64,000 nucleotides of DNA from Halovivax cerinus (GTDB lineage Archaea > Halobacteriota > Halobacteria > Halobacteriales > Natrialbaceae). Of the stretch, positions 35,266-44,151 are shown piece after piece. The DNA lies in NCBI RefSeq assembly GCF_024498195.1, contig NZ_CP101824.1:248001-312000 (forward strand), written 5' to 3'. Every line of letters starts with the position of its first letter. Within the stretch, counting starts at the first letter, position 1. Position numbers and translations under genes: made by a program. The notes under the pieces were generated by a model. It was not told where the DNA came from. It made no database searches and was given only the letters and a program-made list of their open reading frames with translations.

Positions 35266-36360
35266 GTGGTAGACGTCCGCGTCGCGACGGACGAGGACGT
35301 CTCGCGATGGAACGGCTACGTCTCGCGGTCGCCCCACGGGACGCTGTTTCACGAGTACGACGCCCTGCGAACGCTCGCGGAGTACGCCGGAGCGCGCCTC
35401 CACCCCCTCGTCGGTTTCAAAGGCCAGGAGCCCGTCGGCGTCTTCCCCGTCTTCGCCATCCGGAAGGGGCCCGTGATGACGGCGTTCTCGCCGCCCCCGG
35501 ACCTCCGCGTGCCCGCGCTCGGGCCCGCCACCCTGAACCTCGGAAAGCTGAAACAGCGAAAGCGCGAGAAACGTCGCGAGCGATTCGTCGACGGCTGTCT
35601 CGAGTGGATCGACGACGAGCTCGGGCCGCGGTACACCCACGTCCGGACGGGACCGGCCTACTCCGACGTGCGCTCGTTCAAGTGGGCCGCGTACGACGTC
35701 ACCCCCGAGTTCACCTACCACGTCGACCTCTCGGCGGACGAGGACGACCTCCTCTCCCGGTTCAGCAGCGACGCTCGGCGAAACGTGACGAACACGCCGG
35801 CGGATGCCTACGAGATCGTCGACGGCGCGAGTGATCGCCTCGTCAGCGGGAGTGACGGTGTCGACGACGGAACGGACGGTGCGCCCGCGCTCTCGGCGGC
35901 CGATACCGACGGCGCCACCGCGATTCGGCGGATCGTCGCCCAGGTTCGCGAGCGGTACCACTCCCAGGGCGTCGACTTCGACGTCCCCGCAGACTTCGTC
36001 GTCGACCTCCACGAGCGCGCCGATCGGGGCGCGGTCCGGCCGTACGTCTGTCGCGTCGACGGCGGATTCGTCGGCGGTATCCTCGCCGTCGAGTACGGCG
36101 ACACGATCGGCCGATGGATGGGCGGCGTCCGGACGGACCGCGACGTCGACGTGCCGGTCAACGATCTGCTCGACTGGGCGGTCATGCGCGACGCGCGTGA
36201 TCGTGGCCTCGCCACCTACGACCTCGTCGGGGGCGAGACCCGCCGGATCAACCGCTACAAGGCGAAGTTCGACCCGTCGCTGCGGACAGCCTACAGCATG
36301 GAACGGGGCTCCTGGGGCATGCAGACGCTCGCGCACCTCTACCAGTCGGTCACGAAGTGA
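35266..36360 (+). CDS. FemAB/GNAT-type acyltransferase-like protein 2
   Basis: A 364-aa paralogue of 29707-30798, starting with GTG. Matching blocks: FSPPPDLRVPALGPATL, FSSDARRNVTNTPA, VDVPVNDLLDWAVMRDA and INRYKAKFDPSLRTAYS. The insertion after the DARRNV block (DRLVSGSDGVDDGTDG) varies between the copies. The same acyltransfer role is inferred. Just downstream lies a phosphodiesterase gene (100 nt), the second of the AP-superfamily pair, so a FemAB-like + PDE unit is plausible. Confidence 0.8.
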   Translation: MVDVRVATDEDVSRWNGYVSRSPHGTLFHEYDALRTLAEYAGARLHPLVGFKGQEPVGVFPVFAIRKGPVMTAFSPPPDLRVPALGPATLNLGKLKQRKREKRRERFVDGCLEWIDDELGPRYTHVRTGPAYSDVRSFKWAAYDVTPEFTYHVDLSADEDDLLSRFSSDARRNVTNTPADAYEIVDGASDRLVSGSDGVDDGTDGAPALSAADTDGATAIRRIVAQVRERYHSQGVDFDVPADFVVDLHERADRGAVRPYVCRVDGGFVGGILAVEYGDTIGRWMGGVRTDRDVDVPVNDLLDWAVMRDARDRGLATYDLVGGETRRINRYKAKFDPSLRTAYSMERGSWGMQTLAHLYQSVTK

Positions 36361-36461
36361 GGAGCGACCGGCCCCACTCCGGCGCGATCGGTTGGGTATC
36401 GTGACCGTACCCGGGCGCAGTAGGTCACTACCCAAAGGACGCCGAGTGGTCGTCGAGGGCG

Positions 36462-38093
36462 ATGACAGCCGACACCGGGCTCCGGACCCTGCTGGTCGGG
36501 ATCGACGCGGCCTGCGAGCGAATACTGGAGCCGCTGTTCGCCGACGGCGAGTTGCCAACGCTCGCCTCGATCGTCTCGACGGGTGCGAGCGGACCCTTGC
36601 GGTCGCAGGTCCCGCCGTGGACGGCGAGCGCGTGGCCCTCGCTCTACACCGGGATGAATCCCGGCAAACACGGCGTCTTCAGCTTCCTCACGTTCGACGG
36701 GTACGACTGGGACGTCGTCAACGCGACCGACGTCCGCGAACGAACGCTCTGGGAACTCCTCGACCGCCACGGCTACCGCAGCGTCGTGGTGAACGCGCCG
36801 GTGACCCACCCGCCCAGGGCCGTCGACGGTGCCCTGATTCCCGGCTATACCGCGCCCGAGGACCCGACGTGCCACCCCGAGGGATTGTTGGACGACGTCC
36901 GCGACGCGATCGGCGACTACCACGTCTATCCCGACGACGACTCGACCGACGCGTACTGCCGGGCCATCCGCTCGCGCGGCGAGGCGTTTCGCTACCTGGC
37001 CGATCGGTTCGAACCGGACTTCGGCTTCCTGCAGTTCCAGGCCACCGACTCGATCTTTCACCGTCGACCCGACGATACGGCGGGGATCCGTGCGCTCTAT
37101 CGCGAGGTCGACCGCCAGGTCGAGGCGACGCTCGACACCTGTCGCCCGGAGACGATCGTCGTCGCGAGCGATCACGGGATGGGACCCTACGAGGGCTACG
37201 AGTTTCGCGTCAACGACTTCCTCCGGGAACTGGGCGCCGTCGAGACGGTCCGTGGCGGTCGCGGCATGCCGACCTGGTCACGGGCGCGCGAACGAAGTCT
37301 GAAAGCGGGCGAGGATACGACGAGAACCGGCGCCGGCGCACCGAGCGACGAGAGCGGGCCCGGACCCCTCCAGCGATCGATGGTCGCGCTCGCGTCGGTG
37401 GGCCTGACGAGCCAGCGCATCGGCGCCGCCCTGGAGCGGGTGGGCCTCGCGGACGCAGTCGCGAGGCGTGTCCCCGACGCCCTCGTCAGCGCCGGCACGG
37501 AGCAGGTCGACTTTCGGCACTCGGCCGCCTACATGCGCTCGCGGATCGAATGCGGGATCAGACTCAACCTGCAGGGTCGCGAGCCGAACGGCGTCGTGCC
37601 CGAATCCGACTACGACGACGTCCGCGCCGACCTGATGAACGAGCTCCGGGCGGTCACGGCGCCGGACGGTGAGCCGGTCTTCGAGACCGTCGCGCCGCGA
37701 GAGGCCTACTTCCACGGACCGGAGAGTCACCGGGCGGTCGACGTCGTCACCATCCCCGCCGACTACGACCACTTCCTCTCGACGACCCTGCGCGGCGAGC
37801 GCTTCGGCCGGCCGACCGAACCCTGGAACCACAAACTGGACGGGTTCGTCGCCGTCGCCGGTGAGACGGTCGATCTGCGCGAGGGTGTCGGCAACGCGCA
37901 CCTCTGCGACGTCGCGCCGACCGTGCTCTCGACGTTCGACGTCCCAGCGGACGAGCGCATGGACGGGACCGTCCTCCCCTGCGTCCCGCACGCCGGCGAG
38001 CGGTCCTACCCGCGGTTCGAGAACGACGAGTCGGCCAAGACCGACGACGACGCCGTCGAACAGCGCCTTGCTGACCTGGGATACATCGAGTGA
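36462..38093 (+). CDS. Type I phosphodiesterase / nucleotide pyrophosphatase family protein 2
   Basis: A 543-aa AP-superfamily enzyme paralogous to 20507. Motifs: LLVGIDAACERI (metal Asp), PPWTASAWPSLYTGMNPG with KHGVFSF (nucleophile region), FQATDSIFHRRPD (metal Asp/His) and VASDHGMGP (Asp-His). It ends LADLGYIE, nearly the same as LRGLGYLE in the paralogue. No signal peptide is seen, so the enzyme is cytoplasmic or faces the cytoplasm. The substrate is unknown; phospho-modification of a glycan is a fair guess. Confidence 0.88.
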   Translation: MTADTGLRTLLVGIDAACERILEPLFADGELPTLASIVSTGASGPLRSQVPPWTASAWPSLYTGMNPGKHGVFSFLTFDGYDWDVVNATDVRERTLWELLDRHGYRSVVVNAPVTHPPRAVDGALIPGYTAPEDPTCHPEGLLDDVRDAIGDYHVYPDDDSTDAYCRAIRSRGEAFRYLADRFEPDFGFLQFQATDSIFHRRPDDTAGIRALYREVDRQVEATLDTCRPETIVVASDHGMGPYEGYEFRVNDFLRELGAVETVRGGRGMPTWSRARERSLKAGEDTTRTGAGAPSDESGPGPLQRSMVALASVGLTSQRIGAALERVGLADAVARRVPDALVSAGTEQVDFRHSAAYMRSRIECGIRLNLQGREPNGVVPESDYDDVRADLMNELRAVTAPDGEPVFETVAPREAYFHGPESHRAVDVVTIPADYDHFLSTTLRGERFGRPTEPWNHKLDGFVAVAGETVDLREGVGNAHLCDVAPTVLSTFDVPADERMDGTVLPCVPHAGERSYPRFENDESAKTDDDAVEQRLADLGYIE

Positions 38094-38230
38094 GTGGCGA
38101 CCGACGAGACAGTCCGCCAGAGCGGATCCAGCAGCTGGATGTGCGTCGGAGCGCACCGGGCCGGCTCCCGATCACCGAACGACGACACCGAGATAGAAAT
38201 GGTTATTTACCAACTATCAGGTGAGGACAT

Positions 38231-39874
38231 ATGGACAGGCGTGATTTCATTACAGCGACGTCGGGGGTCGGTGCCGTCGGACTCGCGGGGTGTACGAACG
38301 ACGGCAAGCCGTCGGAACCGTCGCCAAACGCTACCGTTATCGTGAGGGACCAACTGAGCGACGGCCGCTCGGTAACGGTCGCGACCGTGGAAACAGACCG
38401 CGACGCGTCACTCGTCGTCAGGAACGCAGCCGGTGACGAAGTAGCCGAGGACGACGTCCCCGCCAGCGAAAGCGCCAGGGACAAAACCGTCGAGATAGAC
38501 GATGGGCTGGGCGAATCCCAGGATATCACGGTCCAGCTCGTCCACGCGGACCACGGCGTCATCGGCGAGTCCACGGCCCACCTCGACGTGGCCGACCTCG
38601 ATAGCGTCGAGTCGGTGGCCGAATCTGGTGAGTTCGTGGAGGTGGCGGCCGCACCCGAGTTCGGATTCAACTATCCCTACTTTCTGTACGTCCCGGCGGA
38701 CCTCGAGACGGGCGGCGGGCCGATCGTGGTCGAACCGAACAACACCGGACGGGCGACCGATTCGTTCGATGCACACCGCAAGTGGGCCAGGAGCCTCGTC
38801 GAATTTCCCACGAAAATCTGTCGGCGTATCAGCGACGGCCTGGGCGTTCCACTGCTGGTTCCCGTCTTCCCCCAACCCGAGGACGAACCCGTCGGCAGCC
38901 ACCACAACGTGCAGGCCCTGGACGCGGACACGATGGCGATCGAGAACGAGAAACTGGCCCGCGTCGATCGGCAACTACTCCGAATGGTCGACCACGCGGG
39001 CGCACAACTGGACGCGCTCTCCTACGCTGCCGACGACGAGGTCCTTCTGAACGGGTTCTCGGTCACCGGGAACTTCGTCAACCGATTCGCCGCGCTCCAC
39101 CCGGACCGGGTGCGTTCGGTCACCGCCTGGGCGGTGAACGGCACAGCGATCCTCCCGATGGAGAACACGGACGGACACGAGCTCAGCTATCCGATCGGCG
39201 TCTCCGACGTCGAATCACTCACCGGAACTCCCTTCGACGAGGACGCGTGGACGGACGTCTCTCAATTCGTCTACATGGGCGCAGAGGACGACACCGACAC
39301 GGTCCCCTACGACGACTGGAGCGAGCCACAGCGTGAAATCGCACTCGACGTCTACGGCGACGATATGCAGCAAGACCGACTTCCGTATTGCGAGACGATC
39401 TACGAGGAGGCCGGTGCATCGGCGCAATTTCACATCTACGAGGGCGTCGATTACGAGTACAGCCGCGCAATCACAGACGACTGCGTCGCGTTCCACCGGC
39501 GGAATATGGAACACGACGCCGGCATCGACCGGATCGAACCCGGCAAGTCACCCGTCACACGAATCGACCTCTCTGTCTCGGATCAGCCCGTGGCAGGAGA
39601 CACGACGGTTCTCGTAGACGTAACCGTTCCGTCGGAGATGACCACACACTCAGAGCAGTTGACCGTCTTCGTCTTCAGGGGGACGGAAACGCACTACAAC
39701 CAGCGGATAGACGCGAGTCGCAAAGAACACTGGGTGTACCCGGGAACGGACGAGACGGTATCGATCCAGCTGAACCCGTCCGAGGCCGGCGTCCCGCTCG
39801 AAGCCGATGAATCGATCACGATTGGGCTGATCGACGAGACGGACGTCGAGACGATCACGGTCACCGTCGAGTGA
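38231..39874 (+). CDS. Tat lipoprotein with alpha/beta-hydrolase-like region
   Basis: A 547-aa exported protein. MDRRDFITATSGVGAVGLAGC has the twin Arg and lipobox. An N-terminal beta domain (TVIVRDQLSDGRSVTVATVE) resembles DUF7282-type sandwiches. Around 160-420 there is a hydrolase-like part: YFLYVPADLE, LLVPVFPQP, and an elbow-like LLNGFSVTGNFVNRFAALHP. The elbow is GFSVTG, not the usual GxSxG with a fifth Gly, so catalysis is uncertain. A second beta domain closes the protein. The upstream AGGTGAGGACAT gives a ribosome site 4 nt before the ATG; a TATA-like GTTATTTACC is at ~38199. Confidence 0.75.
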   Translation: MDRRDFITATSGVGAVGLAGCTNDGKPSEPSPNATVIVRDQLSDGRSVTVATVETDRDASLVVRNAAGDEVAEDDVPASESARDKTVEIDDGLGESQDITVQLVHADHGVIGESTAHLDVADLDSVESVAESGEFVEVAAAPEFGFNYPYFLYVPADLETGGGPIVVEPNNTGRATDSFDAHRKWARSLVEFPTKICRRISDGLGVPLLVPVFPQPEDEPVGSHHNVQALDADTMAIENEKLARVDRQLLRMVDHAGAQLDALSYAADDEVLLNGFSVTGNFVNRFAALHPDRVRSVTAWAVNGTAILPMENTDGHELSYPIGVSDVESLTGTPFDEDAWTDVSQFVYMGAEDDTDTVPYDDWSEPQREIALDVYGDDMQQDRLPYCETIYEEAGASAQFHIYEGVDYEYSRAITDDCVAFHRRNMEHDAGIDRIEPGKSPVTRIDLSVSDQPVAGDTTVLVDVTVPSEMTTHSEQLTVFVFRGTETHYNQRIDASRKEHWVYPGTDETVSIQLNPSEAGVPLEADESITIGLIDETDVETITVTVE

Positions 39875-40174
39875 CGAACGCATCCTGTATTCGGATCGCG
39901 TTCGCCCATTTTCCGAGAGCAACTGCTCTCGTTGCCGGTCGCTCTCTCCGAGGATGCGTATCGATTCGGCCCACAGCAGGGAGCCACTGGCCGCCCGTAC
40001 GTTCGCCGCCCGTTGCGATTCCCCAGCCCGCCGACGGAGAGTGTGACGCGGTCGACACGGTCAGAGACCGGTGGCAGTCGCACGAACCTGACCGTCATCG
40101 ATCCCGAAACGATCGCCTACTCGTCGGTACGCCGGTCATATCAATAGCCGGTATCGATGCCGGCTGCGGTACGC
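39875..40174. other. Gap without gene
   Basis: 300 nt between two plus-strand genes. The only frames are arginine-rich. CCGAGAGCAACTGCTCTCG at ~39915 is a short imperfect hairpin that could act as a terminator for the lipoprotein gene. Confidence 0.45.
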
Positions 40175-41032
40175 ATGCACCGACGCGGATTCGCGGTCGC
40201 CGCACTCGTAACGCTCGCAGGTATCGCCATCGTCGCCGTCGTCGTCTCGTCGGCGGTCGGATTCGGTTTCGCGGACGAGGTCCTCCCGGGGGACGACCAG
40301 GGGGCGCCGACGGACGTCGACGCCGCTGACCCGAACGAATCGACCGGGGACGGCGGGGCGAACGAATCGGACGGGACGACGAACGAGTCGGACGGCGCGC
40401 CCGCGATCGCAGAGTCGGCCGCCGCGATCGCCGCCCCCGAGCAGGGAGATCCGTACTTCGAAGCCAGCGATCCCGACGGCGACTGGGTGAGCTACGTCAA
40501 CCCGCGCGACGAGTACCGCGACCCGTACCTCGGCGAGGGGTCGGGCAAACTCTGCGTGACGCTGCTCAACGCGGACGGTGACCCCATCGTCGGAGAGTCG
40601 ATTCCGAACACGACCGTGACGATACCGACGGGAGAGAGTCTCTCCTGGCACTCGCTGGCCGATCCGTTCGCGGTCGAGTACCCGGTGAGCGACGAAACCC
40701 AGCCGCTCGACGCGGACCAGTTCGGGATCGCCGCCGACCTCCCACAGGGCGACGGCGTCATGGACAGCCACTGTATCGAGTTCCACGGACTGCCGGAGAA
40801 CGGCTCCATCTCCTACGGCGAGGCGCGCGTCACCGGCGAGTACGCCGAGCACGTAGACGTCGTCGGCTACATCCAGAACGCGAACGAAGCCTGGGATACG
40901 AGCGTCGACCCGGTCGACGACGCCGTCTCCTACCAGGCGGCCGGCGGCGGCTGGGACTACGTCCCCGGCGGCTCGCACGGACAGGCGGTGATCGTCCTGC
41001 AACTCGACCCGGACGGCGGTGAGCGTTCCTGA
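40175..41032 (+). CDS. Secreted hypothetical protein
   Basis: A 285-aa protein from MHRRGFAVAALVTLAG: a single hydrophobic segment, then an acidic Asn/Ser/Glu linker (NESTGDGGANESDG) and a compact ~185-aa domain rich in Tyr, Trp and Gly. Two Cys (KLCVTLLN and SHCIEFHG) could pair outside the cell. It is a family often seen in haloarchaea without known function. It sits 44 nt before the ATPase gene but shows no link to metal transport. Confidence 0.72.
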   Translation: MHRRGFAVAALVTLAGIAIVAVVVSSAVGFGFADEVLPGDDQGAPTDVDAADPNESTGDGGANESDGTTNESDGAPAIAESAAAIAAPEQGDPYFEASDPDGDWVSYVNPRDEYRDPYLGEGSGKLCVTLLNADGDPIVGESIPNTTVTIPTGESLSWHSLADPFAVEYPVSDETQPLDADQFGIAADLPQGDGVMDSHCIEFHGLPENGSISYGEARVTGEYAEHVDVVGYIQNANEAWDTSVDPVDDAVSYQAAGGGWDYVPGGSHGQAVIVLQLDPDGGERS

Positions 41033-41076
41033 CCGGGATCCGCCAGCGTTAATGACGCACGCGCCGAATCGCCCCT

Positions 41077-44037
41077 GTGACAGCCGGCGAGTCGGGCGGG
41101 GATCGAACCTGTGCGTTCTGCGGCACGGCCGTCGCCAGCGACGGTGCGGCCGGCACCGGCCGCCGATCCGCCCCGTCCCCGCCGGCCGACGACGAACCGG
41201 CACCGTCCGGTCCGTACTGTTGCCCGGGGTGTCGACACCTCGACGACGCGCTCCAGCCAGCGTCGGCCGGTGACCGGGCGCGAGACTCCGCGTCACCGGT
41301 GGACGCGGTGTTACCGGGAGACGGTGCAGCCGACGGCGCGGACGCGACCGAACCGGACGACTCCCGCGACGGCGAACTCGTCCGCACGTACTTCCGGGTC
41401 GACGGGATGCACGCCGCGCACGACGAAACGTACCTCGAATCGGTCGCGGCGAGTCGCGACGGCGTCGCGGACGCCTCTGCGAGTTACGTGACCGAAGCCG
41501 TCAGGGTCGATCACGATCCCGGGCGGATCACGCCCGACGACCTCGAATCCGCCCTCACCGGGGTCGGGTTCACCGCCTTCGTGCGGGAACGCGGCGCACG
41601 GGAGGCCGGCGACGGCGTCGGTCGCGACCGGCCACAGCTCTCGGGCGACGACCGGGGGATCGGTACGGACGTGACGGGCGAGACGTACCGGGAGCGAGAG
41701 GTCGCCGGATTCCGGAAGCGCCGGGCGGACGACTTCCTCGAGATGCGCTACGTCCTCGGCGTCGTCTTCGGGTCGTTCCTCCTGGTTCCCTACGTCGTCC
41801 TCTTCTACCCAGCCGCGCTCGCCGACCTCACCGGCTGGGGCGCCCTCTCCCTCTTCGGCGGACCGATGGAACTCGACTGGGGCGTGTTACCGCTGTTCCT
41901 CGTCGTCACGGGCGCCATCGTCTACCTCACCGGCCGACCGCTCCTCCGTGGCGCGTACATCGCACTTCGACTCCGGCGGCCGAACACCGACCTGCTCGCG
42001 ACGCTGCCGATCGTCGCGGCCGTCGTCTACGGGACCCTGTCGGTCCTCGTCGGCCGCTCCGACCTCTACTTCGATCTCGCGATCGTCGTCTCGGCGCTCG
42101 TCATGGGCGCGATCTACCGGGAGGCGACGGTCAAGCGCGACGCCGCCTCGCGACTGACCGCGCTGACCCGGGCGTCGGTCGCCGAAGCGCGCCGGCTCGA
42201 CACCGACGGGTCGACGAGCGTCGTCCCCACCGACGAGCTGTCGACGGGCGATCGGATTCTCGTCCGGCAGGGCGAACGCATCCCCGTCGACGGGACACTC
42301 GCGGAGGGTCGGTGTACGGTCGCTGAAGCAGTCCTCACCGGAGAGTCGCTACCGCAGGAGCGGACCGCGGGAGCGGCCGTCGTCGGCGGCTCGACGGTCA
42401 CGGCCGGAAGTGCCGTGGTCACCGTCGGGGACGAACCGACGAGCCGACTCGACGGGCTCACCCGTCGCGTCTGGGACCTCCAGAGCGCGAGCCACGGCGC
42501 GTCGGATCGGGCGGACGAACTCGCCGGCCGCGCCCTCCCCCTGGTGGTCGGCGGCGCGATCGTCGCCGCCACGGCGACCCTGCTCGCGGGCGACGGGCTC
42601 GTCGCGTCCCTCCGGCACCTCCTGCTCGCGGTGATCGTCGCGAGTCCGTGGGCGTTCGCGTTCGCGACACCAGTCTCCGTCGCGACCAGCCTCCGGGAGG
42701 CGGCGGACGCGGGCGTCGTCGTCTTCGACGAGACCGTCTTCGACCGCCTCCGCGACGTCGACACGATGATCTTCGACAAGACGGGGACGCTAACGACCGG
42801 CGAGATGACCGTCCGCGACGCGACGGGACCGGCCACGGCACGACGTGCCGCGGCGGCGCTCGAACGACGGGCCGCCCACCCCGCCGCCGACGCCATCGTC
42901 GACGTGTTCGGTCCGGACACAGACGAGGACGGACCCGGACGTGGACCGTCCGAACCCGGAGGTGCTCCGTCCGAACGAGACGGAGGAGGAGACGAGCGTG
43001 ATACACTCCGCGGCGACGGCGGAACCGCTGAACGCGACAGGACGGGCGGCGGCGGTGACGATTCGGAGGCGGGCCCGACTGACGGCGGCGGTGACGGTAC
43101 GGAGGCGGGCCCGACTGACGGCGGCGGTGACGGTACGGAGGCGGACCCGACGGACGGCGGCGGTGACGGTTCGGATGCGGACCCGACTGACGCCGGCGGT
43201 GACGGTTCGGAGGCGAGCCCGACTGACAGCCACGCCGAACGTGCGGGCTCCGACTCGACGGTCGACGACGGCGCGATGGACGACCGCCACCCGACCGTCG
43301 AGTCGTTCGAGACGCACCCGACTGGCGTCGCCGGCACGGTCGACGGCGAGACCACTCTCGTCGGCCACCCCTCGCTGTTCGACTCGCGGGGCTGGACCGT
43401 CGACGACGAGATCGCGGCGACCGTCGCGTCGATCCGCGACGCGGGCCACCTTCCCGTGGTCGTGGGCCGAGACGGACGCGCCGTCGGCGTCGTCACGGTC
43501 GGCGACCGGCCCCGCGAGTCGTGGGCGGAGACTGTCGACGTGCTCTCGTCCCGGAACGTCGACGTGATCGTCCTCACCGGCGACGACGACTCCGCGACCG
43601 AGTTCCTGGCCGACCACGACGGCGTCGACGCCGTCTACGCCAGCGTGACGCCGAGCGGCAAGGTCGAGGCGGTCCGACGGCTCGCCGCTGCCGGGCAGGT
43701 GGCGATGGTCGGCGACGGAACGAACGATGCGCCCGCGCTCGCGGCGGCCGACATGGGCGTCGCGCTGGGCGGCGGGACGGCTCTGGCGGCCGACGCGGCC
43801 GATATCGCGATCGCCGACGACGACCTCACCGGCGTCGAACGCGCGTTCGCACTCGCCGATCGAGCGCGGCGTCGGCGACGCGGCACCATCTGGCTCTCGT
43901 GTACGTACAACGCGATCGCGATTCCCGCGGCACTCGCCGGCCTCGCGAACCCGCTCGTGACGATGACCGGCGTCGCGGTGACTGCGACCGCTATCGTCGC
44001 GTACGCCTCGTACCCGCTCGGCCTCGGGCGACGCTAG
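41077..44037 (+). CDS. Heavy-metal P1B-type ATPase-like protein lacking the CPC motif
   Basis: A 986-aa P-type ATPase starting with GTG. Layout: N-terminal Cys pairs CAFC (12-15) and CCPGC (48-52); an HMA-like domain with VDGMHAAHDETY (~108-119), where the usual metal CxxC is missing; helices from ~220; A-domain TGESLPQE; helix-6 site reading ASPWAFAFATP (S523-P-W) in place of CPC/CPH; phosphorylation DKTGTLTTG (D567); AAHP (599-602); GDGTNDAP (879). An acidic insertion of ~115 aa after the HP site carries 12-aa repeats. Phosphorylation chemistry looks intact, while transmembrane metal ligands are changed, so the cargo is unclear. The layout is closest to CcoI/FixI-like ATPases. Confidence 0.85.
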   Translation: MTAGESGGDRTCAFCGTAVASDGAAGTGRRSAPSPPADDEPAPSGPYCCPGCRHLDDALQPASAGDRARDSASPVDAVLPGDGAADGADATEPDDSRDGELVRTYFRVDGMHAAHDETYLESVAASRDGVADASASYVTEAVRVDHDPGRITPDDLESALTGVGFTAFVRERGAREAGDGVGRDRPQLSGDDRGIGTDVTGETYREREVAGFRKRRADDFLEMRYVLGVVFGSFLLVPYVVLFYPAALADLTGWGALSLFGGPMELDWGVLPLFLVVTGAIVYLTGRPLLRGAYIALRLRRPNTDLLATLPIVAAVVYGTLSVLVGRSDLYFDLAIVVSALVMGAIYREATVKRDAASRLTALTRASVAEARRLDTDGSTSVVPTDELSTGDRILVRQGERIPVDGTLAEGRCTVAEAVLTGESLPQERTAGAAVVGGSTVTAGSAVVTVGDEPTSRLDGLTRRVWDLQSASHGASDRADELAGRALPLVVGGAIVAATATLLAGDGLVASLRHLLLAVIVASPWAFAFATPVSVATSLREAADAGVVVFDETVFDRLRDVDTMIFDKTGTLTTGEMTVRDATGPATARRAAAALERRAAHPAADAIVDVFGPDTDEDGPGRGPSEPGGAPSERDGGGDERDTLRGDGGTAERDRTGGGGDDSEAGPTDGGGDGTEAGPTDGGGDGTEADPTDGGGDGSDADPTDAGGDGSEASPTDSHAERAGSDSTVDDGAMDDRHPTVESFETHPTGVAGTVDGETTLVGHPSLFDSRGWTVDDEIAATVASIRDAGHLPVVVGRDGRAVGVVTVGDRPRESWAETVDVLSSRNVDVIVLTGDDDSATEFLADHDGVDAVYASVTPSGKVEAVRRLAAAGQVAMVGDGTNDAPALAAADMGVALGGGTALAADAADIAIADDDLTGVERAFALADRARRRRRGTIWLSCTYNAIAIPAALAGLANPLVTMTGVAVTATAIVAYASYPLGLGRR
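43045..43228 (+). repeat. 36-nt in-frame repeats in the ATPase gene
   Basis: About five 36-nt units encoding 12-aa blocks like PTDGGGDGTEAG. They lie in the nucleotide-binding domain, right after the HP motif, and appear as a flexible acidic loop. Confidence 0.9.
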
Positions 44038-44151
44038 CCCGCGCATCGATCGGCGGCTCCCCACCCGCTGGATCCCGACGTCGACGATCCCGCGGCCCGT
44101 CCGCTGGCCGAGACGGACAGGATTATGCCGGTCTCGCGAGTGCCCGTGCGT

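Noticed and set aside
42114-43577. Long minus-strand frame (~487 aa) opposite the ATPase gene
   Set aside because: Ser/Arg/Pro-rich and exactly mirrors the ATPase coding frame; no motif. The plus strand has clear P-type ATPase motifs.
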